Of a stretch of 64,000 nucleotides of DNA, positions 1 through 7,825 are shown piece after piece. This DNA comes from Marinicella marina (GTDB taxonomy: Bacteria > Pseudomonadota > Gammaproteobacteria > Xanthomonadales > Marinicellaceae): the NCBI RefSeq assembly GCF_030065545.1, contig NZ_JASJNC010000002.1:124001-188000 (forward strand). The letters run 5' to 3'. Both the position numbers and the translations under genes were made by a program. Position 1 is the first letter of the stretch, and each line of letters starts with the position of its first letter. The notes under the pieces are model-generated. The model had not been told where the DNA came from. It saw only the letters and a list, made by a program, of their open reading frames with translations, and made no database searches.

Positions 1-2165
1 TCAATGTAATAATTCCTACTTGGTAAATCGTTCACTTTAAAGGACACAACGTAGGCCTTACGATCATTGACTTCGGCTTTACCTGTGACAGTTAACTCAT
101 CGGCATGCTTGGCCAAATTCATGCTGATACTTGGGTGTTCAAGTTGTGCTTGTTTGCGGTAGGCGCCTTTGAATTCAGTGTAGGGGTTGATGCCATCAGT
201 TGCTGCTTGGTCTTCATTGGCAACCACGGTTATTTCACCAAATACCCCAAAATCCAGTTGTTGGCGATAACTGTATTCATCATCAAATTCCATCATAATT
301 TTGCCTTTGACACCCGAATTAACCATGTTGATTTCACCTTTGATTTGAAACCCGGCTTTTTGGCTCAACATATCACTGCGCTCCTTTGCCTGCATCAGCT
401 GCATCAGTGCCGCTACAGTAGGTAGCGGTTCAGTTTCTTTTGTGGTCATTTTCGGTGCGGTATCAACGACCTTTTGCTTGTCCCTGTAAAGTACCAAATG
501 GGTCACTTGGTTGGTCTCATCTGTGTCGAACTTGGCACTCATGTCGGACTTGATGCGGAATTGCCTGAAACCATCTTCATCGGGTAAATGCAGCTCAAAA
601 GCCATCTGATTTGGAACATCAAGGGTCAAGCGGTGGTTCTGAATCTTGGCTTTAATGGCGCCTTTGAATTGCTTGGATTGGTACTCACCAAGGAAGGGTT
701 GTAATTCACTGGCAGCTATTTCTGGCTTGATTTCTACGCCTTTTTTAGGCAGTTCAAAATCAAGGCGATTTTGGTGCATGCGCATGGCAGTGATGCTGTT
801 ATCCGCAGCACGATCAAAAGAAACAGCTATGGTATCGGTCAGTTTGAAATACCATTTACCGCTTTCATCTGGGTCTTTCAGCTCGTACACCATTTGTCCT
901 GGAACATCTACCGCAGGCACACCACTTTCATTGATCAAGAAGGTGAAAATGCTGTCTTTGAAGGTAGCAAAATTGGCATGGTATTCACCCACATACTCGT
1001 TGTAGTCTAAGGCCGTATCAACCGATGTTGTACCAGTTGCAGGTGCCGCAGTGGCCAAGTGATCCCAGACCATATTAATGGACTCTTGCTGCAGGGGGGT
1101 GGCGGTGTGGTTGGTTAATAGCACAAAACCCAAGTTTTCATCAGGTAATAAGGCCACTTGAGCGCCGTAACCATCGATGCTACCACCGTGTTCGATGACT
1201 TTTTTATCCTGCCACTGGCGCAGGAACCAGCCCATGCCGTAATTGATGTCGCCGGCAATGTTAATAGCAGGCTGCCAGGTGGCTTGCAGCTGTTCTGTTG
1301 AAACCAATTGTTGCTGCTGCCACTGGCCTTGATTGAGTAAAAGGCGCAGCCACTGTGCCATGTCATTGACGTTGGAGTAGATTCCACCGGCTGGTGCGAT
1401 GTTGTTGAGGTTGCGTCGAGGCATAAAGTCATTGGTTTCGGAGGCATCATTCCATTGGTAGCCTGTGGCGATGTTGGTATCAGCCAAGGCAGTCTCATGA
1501 ACTGATGTGGTGCTGGTCATACCCAATGGCTTGAGTATTTTCTCTGCCAATAATTCATTCCAATCCTGCTTGGCAACGGTTGCTGTGAGTTCTCCGGCTG
1601 CCAAATACATCACATTGTTGTAGTGGAAGTTTTTTCTGAATTCATCCCAAGGCTCAGCGGCTGTGGCTGTTTTTAGAATCAATTTGGAACTGGCTTGACC
1701 ATTGGCCCATAGTAAGTCATTGCGGGTGTAGCCGGTGCGATGAGACAGCATGTCCTTGATGGTTATGGGTAATGCTTCATCACCCACATTGAACTCATAT
1801 CTGGGTAAATAATCAGTGACAAGATCGTCCCAGTTGAGTTTATCAGCATCGACCATCATGGCCGCTAGGGTGGCGGTGAAGGCTTTGCTGGTTGAGCCAA
1901 TGGCAAACAATGTCTCAGCTGTCACTGGTTTGTTGTTGCTGGTATCCATCACGCCAAAACCATGGGCAATGATGACTTGATCGTTATGAACTACGGCCAG
2001 GGCCATACCTGGGATGTGGTGTTGTTGGCGCTTGGTCTCAAGCGCATCAATCAATGCTTTTATGTTGGTCTCATCGATATGGTTTTTTGCCGAAGAAGCA
2101 AAACCAATTGATAGCATCATGATTGTAATGAATAAACCAAAGGGGCTTGTCTTATTGTGACTCAT
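1..2165 (-). CDS. Secreted serine hydrolase, beta-lactamase/PBP-like family (C-terminus beyond left edge)
   Basis: Likely a periplasmic or secreted serine hydrolase (esterase, peptidase or beta-lactamase-like); the substrate cannot be told. The frame is open from the ATG at 2165 through the window edge, giving 721 residues. A signal-peptide-like N-terminus ends near residue 26. The active-site set of the family is visible: S91-T-S-K94 (SxxK), Y182-N-N184 (YxN) and H326-G-G328 (in place of KTG). The catalytic domain ends near residue 375. It is followed by at least two similar blocks of about 95 residues, beginning with VGEYH near 391 and LGEYQ near 490, resembling the small beta domains appended to such hydrolases. 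The RBS AGGAGA lies 7 nt before the ATG. The gene lies 19 nt downstream of the membrane-protein gene and is probably co-transcribed with it and the GntR regulator. Confidence 0.88.
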   Translation of the reverse strand, partial: MSHNKTSPFGLFITIMMLSIGFASSAKNHIDETNIKALIDALETKRQQHHIPGMALAVVHNDQVIIAHGFGVMDTSNNKPVTAETLFAIGSTSKAFTATLAAMMVDADKLNWDDLVTDYLPRYEFNVGDEALPITIKDMLSHRTGYTRNDLLWANGQASSKLILKTATAAEPWDEFRKNFHYNNVMYLAAGELTATVAKQDWNELLAEKILKPLGMTSTTSVHETALADTNIATGYQWNDASETNDFMPRRNLNNIAPAGGIYSNVNDMAQWLRLLLNQGQWQQQQLVSTEQLQATWQPAINIAGDINYGMGWFLRQWQDKKVIEHGGSIDGYGAQVALLPDENLGFVLLTNHTATPLQQESINMVWDHLATAAPATGTTSVDTALDYNEYVGEYHANFATFKDSIFTFLINESGVPAVDVPGQMVYELKDPDESGKWYFKLTDTIAVSFDRAADNSITAMRMHQNRLDFELPKKGVEIKPEIAASELQPFLGEYQSKQFKGAIKAKIQNHRLTLDVPNQMAFELHLPDEDGFRQFRIKSDMSAKFDTDETNQVTHLVLYRDKQKVVDTAPKMTTKETEPLPTVAALMQLMQAKERSDMLSQKAGFQIKGEINMVNSGVKGKIMMEFDDEYSYRQQLDFGVFGEITVVANEDQAATDGINPYTEFKGAYRKQAQLEHPSISMNLAKHADELTVTGKAEVNDRKAYVVSFKVNDLPSRNYYI

Positions 2166-2184
2166 GCGTATTCTCCTAATTAGT

Positions 2185-3036
2185 TTAAGCAGACTTATAA
2201 ACATCAAAGTCGATGTCTTCTATGCAGTTGTTATGCAGCATAAAACCCATTGATAAGATAACCAGAAGCTGTAAGAACAAGCTCATGATGATGGGCATGA
2301 TGGTTTTCAAATCAAAAGTAACCACCAATAAGGCCACTAACATGAAACCGCTGCATGCAATGATGGTATAACAAAATGTTTTTATTACCATCGAAACGGA
2401 TTTATGTCGGCTGTGCTCTGATTGGTAGGGGTCTTTCACTCTACCGCGAATCAGCCATCGAGACATGCCAATGAAAAACAGCATGCCTATCAACAAAATA
2501 CCACTCATGACCAAGGTCTTGCTTTCACTGGAAATAACAAAACCCTCCAGATACAGTCCAATTAAGATGAATCCAAAGTAACTCAAGATGACAGCCGCTA
2601 AGAGCTTGGCTGATACATAATCGGTGAGTTTACGCGGTTTTAACTGCGCAGATTTTTGTCGCCGCTGGTCTTGTTGCTTCATCAATTTTGCCAAACGCAT
2701 GCCAAAAAACTCCAACAATTGGCTGGGTATCATTTGCAGCATAAAGTAACCCCAGGGCAGCATGGGGTTAAGGCCTTTTTCGCCGACCAAGTAACCGGTA
2801 TAAATGAAGTACAGAAGAGCCAATCCCAACATCATATTGAAGATATTGACCCATTTATACAAGGTCATGGCCCGCTTGAAATACTGACTTGATTTAGGGT
2901 ACAACTTGGGGTGGGTGCTGGCTGGGTAGTTTTCAAGCACATATTGAGATCGGCGCAATATCCTCGATGGGAAATAAGCCGATAATAAAAATATCTGGGT
3001 CACAAAGACCAGCATAAATAATGTCATTTCGTTCAT
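2185..3036 (-). CDS. Seven-TM membrane protein of unknown function, partner of the GntR regulator
   Basis: An integral inner-membrane protein of 283 residues that I do not recognise. About seven hydrophobic segments are visible, starting near residues 5, 65, 95, 150, 185, 220 and 245, separated by short basic loops (for example KLMKQQDQRR). No catalytic motif stands out. The ATG at 3036 is preferred over an upstream in-frame TTG because CCGGAG sits just upstream and the ATG directly follows the GntR stop codon. Immediate linkage to a YtrA-type GntR repressor is the usual arrangement for membrane proteins or ABC transporters controlled by that subfamily. No ATPase gene is present, so a complete ABC transporter is not supported here. 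Confidence 0.8.
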   Translation of the reverse strand: MNEMTLFMLVFVTQIFLLSAYFPSRILRRSQYVLENYPASTHPKLYPKSSQYFKRAMTLYKWVNIFNMMLGLALLYFIYTGYLVGEKGLNPMLPWGYFMLQMIPSQLLEFFGMRLAKLMKQQDQRRQKSAQLKPRKLTDYVSAKLLAAVILSYFGFILIGLYLEGFVISSESKTLVMSGILLIGMLFFIGMSRWLIRGRVKDPYQSEHSRHKSVSMVIKTFCYTIIACSGFMLVALLVVTFDLKTIMPIIMSLFLQLLVILSMGFMLHNNCIEDIDFDVYKSA

Positions 3037-3037
3037 A

Positions 3038-3421
3038 TCAAACTCCGGTTGATTGGTTGAGCACGTCTGCAAAGGCGATGCGAATTTCCGAATCAGTCAC
3101 GCCAGCTTGGCGGAATGATTGTATGGTGTTGGTCAGTTCTTTTCTGACCCATTTATTCAAATCAATGGTGCAATTGGCTTGGGCTTCAGGATGGATAAAA
3201 GTACCGCGGTAGCCTTTGGCCACTATCACTGAATCACGTTCGAGTAAGCGGTAGGCTTTGGCCACTGTTTTATTATTCATGTCCAAATCATAGGCCAACT
3301 GTCTGATTGAAGGCAGTTGATCACCTGGCTTGACCTTTTCATCCTGAACAGCTTGTTTGATCTGCATAACCAGCTGAGAAAACAAGGGTGTTGCACTTTC
3401 TATGTCTATTGATATTTGCAT
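3038..3421 (-). CDS. GntR-family (YtrA-like) transcriptional regulator
   Basis: A short GntR-type repressor of about 127 residues. The N-terminal winged helix-turn-helix is clear: a PLFSQL segment, then GDQLPSIRQLA and the recognition-helix region NNKTVAKAYRLLE. The C-terminal part is only about 50 residues, too small for the FadR or UTRA ligand domains, which places it in the YtrA subfamily. Two ATGs are possible (3439 and 3421). Neither has a good RBS; the family's usual start (M-Q-I-S-I-D) favours 3421. The gene heads a three-gene minus-strand unit with the membrane protein and the serine hydrolase. A perfect 15-bp palindrome lies over its promoter, consistent with autorepression. Confidence 0.85.
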   Translation of the reverse strand: MQISIDIESATPLFSQLVMQIKQAVQDEKVKPGDQLPSIRQLAYDLDMNNKTVAKAYRLLERDSVIVAKGYRGTFIHPEAQANCTIDLNKWVRKELTNTIQSFRQAGVTDSEIRIAFADVLNQSTGV

Positions 3422-3439
3422 GGGTTTTATATGTTCCAT

Positions 3440-3804
3440 ATGTGCCGTGTGTACTAATGGTACAACTGGAACACCAAAAGAGTCAAGAAAAAATGATGAT
3501 TCAATGGTGCTTTTTTCGAATTTGAGCTCAGTTGAGACTCAAGAGATATAAGAAATGAGATTGTTGGGGCGCAAACATTTTCAACTCTTCTTAATTGGAA
3601 TTCATTGCATGCATGTCGATTATGGTTTGATTAAATTAAATATACATCAACCTAATTATTTAAAATCAAAAAATGAGTTTTAAGCCTTTTAAAAGAGGAC
3701 CATTTTTTTGGCCGAAATCTTATTGAAATAACAACGGTTTACAACGGGTTAGATTTTTAACTATGTTCTTGACAATAGCACCAATCAAGCGGATTATAAT
3801 TAAC
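3440..3804. other. AT-rich divergent intergenic region
   Basis: This gap separates the minus-strand GntR operon from the plus-strand repeat protein. It holds the GntR promoter and palindrome (3450-3486). The rest is very AT-rich, with homopolymer A and T runs between 3640 and 3720. A 42-codon ORF at 3555-3683 has no convincing RBS and is not called. I could not pick a clear promoter for the downstream repeat protein. Confidence 0.5.
3450..3486 (-). promoter_or_regulatory. Promoter and candidate operator of the GntR operon
   Basis: On the minus strand, TTGACT (3486-3481) and TACCAT (3462-3457) are spaced by 18 nt and form a plausible sigma-70 promoter. The perfect inverted repeat TGTAC-N5-GTACA (3450-3464) covers the -10 box up to the expected transcription start. 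GTAC-centred palindromes of this kind fit GntR/YtrA operators, so autoregulation is likely. The palindrome and spacing are seen directly; the binding protein is inferred. Confidence 0.55.
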
Positions 3805-5742
3805 ATGATTGCAAAAAAAAATTATTTCATTTGTGCCAGAAAAACCCTGATTTTTATTTTTCTATTTTTTAATCATGTTTATGCCGCGCCCAGTGATGAC
3901 TTTGTGATCAAGTTAGGTACAGATACCAACAGTGTTGAGATTGAGACAGTTGGCGCAGGTTACAACTATGATATTGACTGTAATGATGATGGCATGATTG
4001 ATGCAACCAATCTGACAAGTAGTTATTCCTGTCTATACCCAACACAAGGTGGAGTGCACACAGTCAGAATCATTGGCAGTTTTCCTCGCATGAAATTTGA
4101 TTGGGATTTTCAGCCCATAGAGGTCATTCAATGGGGAAGCCAACAATGGACATCGATGGAATCGGCATTTGCAGGATCTTATCAATTGATGATTTCGGCT
4201 TCTGATACACCTGACTTAACTCAAGTAACAGACATGAGTTTTATGTTTACAGGATGTTCGAATGGAGTATTTAACTCAAGTATCTCAAACTGGGATACCT
4301 CTCAAGTAACTAGTATGATGAGACTTTTCTCTGGTGTACAAAATTTCAATCAGCCTTTGAATAATTGGAACACTTCAGCTGTGACGGATATGTCCTGGAT
4401 GTTTGCAGGATTGAAAGCAAAAGATTTGAATTTACAAATTGAAAACTGGGATACATCAAATGTCATAGACATGAATCATATGTTCTCAAATGCCACTTAT
4501 TTCAATGAAGATCTTGGTGATTGGGATACCGCAAATGTCATGGACATGTCATCCATGTTTGATGGAGCTGAATTATTTAATCAGGATATTTCTCAATGGA
4601 ATGTTTCTCAAGTCGAAAATTTTTTTGGGATGTTTTGGGATGCAAAAGAATTCAATCAGAACATTGGCACGTGGAATACAACAAAAGTAAAAAGAATGTC
4701 ATTTATGTTTCATAATGCCCACCAATTTAATCAAAACATTGGATCATGGAACACGGGTAATGTTGAAGATATGCACAGTATGTTTGACAGTGCCTATGTG
4801 TTTAATCAAGACATTGGAAATTGGAATACCTCAAAGGTAAAGGAAATGACATTTATGTTTCAAGAAGCTTATGATTTTAACCAAAATATTGGTAACTGGA
4901 ATACCACATTACTTGAGGATATGTTTGGAATGTTCTTGGATGCAAACTCATTTAACCAGGACATCAGTCAATGGGACACCAGCAAAGTTACCCGTTTAGG
5001 TTATACATTTTTCGGTGCAGGTGGAGATGACTTTGACCAGAACATCGGTGAATGGAATGTCTCAAGCTTACTTACGGGTGGTAGCATGTTAGCTGGGTCA
5101 CAAAAAATATCTACTTCGTACTATGATAATTTATTGGCTAATTGGTCAGCTCAAAACCTCAATGACAACGTTGTTATCTCTCTGGGAAGCAGTTATTTCT
5201 GTTACGGCCTGGATGACAAAACCGCTCTGATAAACAACTACAACTGGAGATTATTTGATGGAAACCAGCATTGTTTGTTTGTCGAGTTTGGGCCCGATAC
5301 AAATGACAACTTTATAACAGGAAATAACCTCCCAAGGATAGTCATAAAAGGCGAAGTCATTGATAAAGCCAGTGTAATTATTAGAGATACACTGTTAGGA
5401 ACTGCATCTGAAGGCATTGATTACCAATTCAGTGCCAATCAAATAATTAACATCCCACGAGACATTTATGACGGTGGTTTATCTCAAAGTATTGAAATAC
5501 CTGGACTACAAATACTAGAAAACGCAGCTATTGAAAATGAAAAAACCATTATTTTTGAACTTATAAATCCCAGGGGTGAGAGCAGTATTGGAGATGCAGA
5601 TGGTGACCTTCAAAACAAACAGTTCGTGGCATATGTTATCAGAGGACAAGGTCAAGTGCAGTCGGTTCCAATACCTCATATACCTCTGTTCCTGGTGATA
5701 TTAATTTTGGCTACAGTTTTTATAAAAAGACCAATAAAATAA
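3805..5742 (+). CDS. BspA-like (DUF285) leucine-rich-type repeat surface protein
   Basis: An exported protein of 645 residues with a signal peptide ending near VYA-APS. Its centre (window positions about 4210-5090) holds eleven copies of a 25-residue repeat with consensus FNQDIxxWNTSxVxxMxxMF, the DUF285/BspA repeat described in bacterial surface proteins and in Mycoplasma and Bacteroidetes lipoproteins. A Calx-beta-like tail (RVVIKGEV to IIFELINPRGESS) follows. The C-terminus has the sorting-signal shape: Pro-rich VPIPHIP, a hydrophobic stretch, then KRPIK. Start 3805 is chosen because it gives a normal signal-peptide n-region; an in-frame ATG at 3763 is possible. The gene is visibly AT-richer than its neighbours and stands alone, suggesting horizontal origin. 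The partner or ligand is unknown. Confidence 0.85.
   Translation: MIAKKNYFICARKTLIFIFLFFNHVYAAPSDDFVIKLGTDTNSVEIETVGAGYNYDIDCNDDGMIDATNLTSSYSCLYPTQGGVHTVRIIGSFPRMKFDWDFQPIEVIQWGSQQWTSMESAFAGSYQLMISASDTPDLTQVTDMSFMFTGCSNGVFNSSISNWDTSQVTSMMRLFSGVQNFNQPLNNWNTSAVTDMSWMFAGLKAKDLNLQIENWDTSNVIDMNHMFSNATYFNEDLGDWDTANVMDMSSMFDGAELFNQDISQWNVSQVENFFGMFWDAKEFNQNIGTWNTTKVKRMSFMFHNAHQFNQNIGSWNTGNVEDMHSMFDSAYVFNQDIGNWNTSKVKEMTFMFQEAYDFNQNIGNWNTTLLEDMFGMFLDANSFNQDISQWDTSKVTRLGYTFFGAGGDDFDQNIGEWNVSSLLTGGSMLAGSQKISTSYYDNLLANWSAQNLNDNVVISLGSSYFCYGLDDKTALINNYNWRLFDGNQHCLFVEFGPDTNDNFITGNNLPRIVIKGEVIDKASVIIRDTLLGTASEGIDYQFSANQIINIPRDIYDGGLSQSIEIPGLQILENAAIENEKTIIFELINPRGESSIGDADGDLQNKQFVAYVIRGQGQVQSVPIPHIPLFLVILILATVFIKRPIK
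4210..5090 (+). repeat. Eleven tandem 75-bp coding repeats (25-residue DUF285 unit)
   Basis: Within the BspA-like gene the unit with Trp-Asn/Asp-Thr-Ser and Met-x-x-Met-Phe recurs every 75 bp. Repeats 5 to 9 keep an exact 25-codon period; the first three and the last two vary by a few codons. The DNA copies have diverged at many third positions, so recent slippage is unlikely. Confidence 0.85.
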
Positions 5743-6104
5743 TACACTCAAATAAGCAACTGTTTACTTTAAGGCACTAAAAAAACGAGCGTTTATCTGC
5801 AAAAAAACTAACTGCATACCCCTGGCTATTTTCAATATATTATTCTCGGTTGTTAGATGTTGTTATTTTTTGTCAATCTAGATTTTTGGTTTTTTTAGTG
5901 AGGTGTCATTGAAAGTCTAAACTGCTTAAAAGTGGCAATCATTGAAAATACCTAATTTCAACATAACCTCACATGCTTTTAACATTTCACTGAGAATTCA
6001 CCACCACTGTATTAATTTGTATAAAAGATTGGGGTGACTGGATCATGATGACGCGTTAGGTGATTGTTTTGATTCATTGAGTAACACAGACTGAGGCAAT
6101 ACAA
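5743..6104. other. Intergenic region with a candidate promoter
   Basis: No gene seen. The first 200 bases are AT-rich with several T runs but no strong GC hairpin, so a terminator for the repeat-protein gene is not evident. TTCACC (5997-6002) and TATAAA (6020-6025), separated by 17 nt, form a moderate promoter that would serve the small ORF starting at 6105. Confidence 0.4.
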
Positions 6105-6272
6105 ATGATCACTCACATCATCAATAAAAAAGACGCAGCAAAAAACAACATAGACCTTGATTTAGGTTCCATCAAAATAGAAGTTGAAGAGTTCATGAAA
6201 TTTGAAATAGATAAAATCAAGCCCAAAAACGTCAAGCCTGTGATTGAGCCACCCACAAAACATAAGAGCTGA
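6105..6272 (+). CDS. Small hypothetical protein, 55 residues
   Basis: An ATG with GAGG 9 nt upstream opens a 55-codon frame. The product is highly charged, with an acidic and hydrophobic middle (IKIEVEEFMKFEIDKIK) and a Pro/Lys-rich end. It has no signal peptide or membrane segment. A moderate promoter (TTCACC-N17-TATAAA) ends about 80 nt upstream. Its composition looks protein-like, but I know no family for it. It could be chance; conservation would decide. Confidence 0.4.
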   Translation: MITHIINKKDAAKNNIDLDLGSIKIEVEEFMKFEIDKIKPKNVKPVIEPPTKHKS

Positions 6273-6658
6273 ACCAAGCCGTTTCAACGGGTGTCATGAA
6301 CAGCATCGACAGCATGCTAAAACCTGGCCTCTGTTGGGCATTTGATACAGCAAAAAAACAACTAAAAACCTGTTCCATTTAAATCGTTCAATCTTTTTAG
6401 CGCCTATTTGCACCATTCTTAATCAACCAAATGGTGATGCTTTGACGATTAATTAGCCATGCCGATCCAAGGTGCAGCCTACAGGAATTCACATGACTAC
6501 CCACGGCTTGATCAGGCCAGCCACAATTATGTTGATATCTCAACATGTCATCGAGTACTTGTTTTCAATGCCTTGACTCATTTGTAACGGTTTTTAACTG
6601 TACATCTTAAAAGTGTGGGTTAAAATTAATCACACACCAATGCGATATGAGTAAGTAG
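6273..6658. other. Intergenic region upstream of hemX
   Basis: No gene or RNA recognised. A weak promoter-like pair, TGTACA (6599-6604) and TAAAAT (6621-6626) with 16 nt between, lies about 33 nt before hemX. In many gammaproteobacteria hemC and hemD precede hemX, but neither is found here. Confidence 0.4.
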
Positions 6659-7825
6659 ATGGACAAAGAACAGCCAATTGAAGAAACAGCGGAAAATTCA
6701 GCGACCGACGACACTGCAGTTGACTCGTATGAAAACCAAGAAGACACTGCTGTGATTGAAACAGAGACCGTGGTGGTCAAAAAATCAGGTGGCACATTCA
6801 GCTTATTGCTGTCATTGGTGGCCTTGGCTGCAGCCGGTTACGCCTTGTACCTCCAATGGCAAGCAGCTGAAAATGAGGCCGGTGAATCAAACCGCTTGAT
6901 AGCAACACAATTACAGCAGCTGGAAGCGGAACAGGCCAGCGCTGTCGCTGCCTTGCAAACAGTTCAAAACACCAACGAAAATCTGCGCCAACAAAGCACG
7001 GAACTGGCGACAAAAGTATCGAGTCTTGAGCGCCTGACTCAACAATTACAGGACGCAGGAATGAGTGGTGCTCAGCTGAGTGAAGAAAAGTTGTTCGATA
7101 ACTCCGCCAATGAAGTGGCACTGAGGCAATTGACGCTGCAGTTGCAAAATCAAGAGATTTTGATCAATCAATTACAAAGCCAATTGAACAGCCAAGTGGA
7201 TGAGCCGGCAACGAGTCAGGATGGGGTTGTTGATCAGGATCAATTACAAAGGGCACTGGCAGTCAAAGCCTTGAATCAGGCAGAAACACTGGTTGAACTA
7301 CATGACATTGAAACAGCCACTGTTGTATTGGAAAATTTTTTGCTGGCCACCAAATTGGACACATCTTGGCAAATAAAACTCAAGCAGTTGGTGGATGCAT
7401 TGGCAAGGACCGAACAGCCTGATATTCAGGCCATGCAACAAACGCTGAAAGGTCTTGATGGCGCTGTGAATCAAATTCAATTACAAACTGAGACAGCTGC
7501 AGCCGAAGGCAATTGGTATGACCGTTTTGTCAGTGTTAAAAAGATTTCAGATGATTCAAGTATCACATCATCTGCTGCGTTGGTTGAGCTAAAACTGAGC
7601 ATAAAAAGACAGCTTTACCTGGCTCATTTGATGCTCAGTTTGCAGGACCAAAGTGGTTGGCAGAACAGTCTCATGCAGGCTGCTGAGTTGATCACAGATA
7701 ACTTCCCTGAGCAAACACAATTAGCTAATGAAATCAAAACTTTGGCACAACTGTCACTGTTGCCAAAGGTGCCAAAGGAATTTGATACTCAAGCATTGAT
7801 TGCACAACTGAACGGGTTACGCTGA
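6659..7825 (+). CDS. hemX: HemX-like membrane protein (uroporphyrinogen-III C-methyltransferase-like)
   Basis: A 388-residue HemX homologue. It has an acidic N-terminal tail of about 43 residues, one TM segment (about 47-67, FSLLLSLVALAAAGYAL), then a long coiled-coil and helical domain rich in Gln and Leu. The C-terminal half carries the conserved WYDRFVSVKKI motif and a tetratricopeptide-like helical end. HemX is encoded with haem-biosynthesis genes but lacks the catalytic features of SAM-dependent methyltransferases; its exact role is unclear, possibly scaffolding. Its stop overlaps the hemY start (TGATG), so the two are translationally coupled. hemC and hemD are not adjacent. Confidence 0.85.
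   Translation: MDKEQPIEETAENSATDDTAVDSYENQEDTAVIETETVVVKKSGGTFSLLLSLVALAAAGYALYLQWQAAENEAGESNRLIATQLQQLEAEQASAVAALQTVQNTNENLRQQSTELATKVSSLERLTQQLQDAGMSGAQLSEEKLFDNSANEVALRQLTLQLQNQEILINQLQSQLNSQVDEPATSQDGVVDQDQLQRALAVKALNQAETLVELHDIETATVVLENFLLATKLDTSWQIKLKQLVDALARTEQPDIQAMQQTLKGLDGAVNQIQLQTETAAAEGNWYDRFVSVKKISDDSSITSSAALVELKLSIKRQLYLAHLMLSLQDQSGWQNSLMQAAELITDNFPEQTQLANEIKTLAQLSLLPKVPKEFDTQALIAQLNGLR

Noticed and set aside
3555-3683. 42-codon ORF in the gap before the BspA-like gene
   Set aside because: No clear RBS, AT-driven composition and no protein-like pattern; probably chance.
4210-5090. Regular 75-bp spacing that could suggest a CRISPR-like array
   Set aside because: The units are coding, diverged at third positions and translate to the DUF285 repeat; there are no unique spacers.
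6573-6604. TTGACT upstream of hemX as a promoter -35
   Set aside because: No acceptable -10 at 15-19 nt; only a weaker pair further down was retained in the region note.
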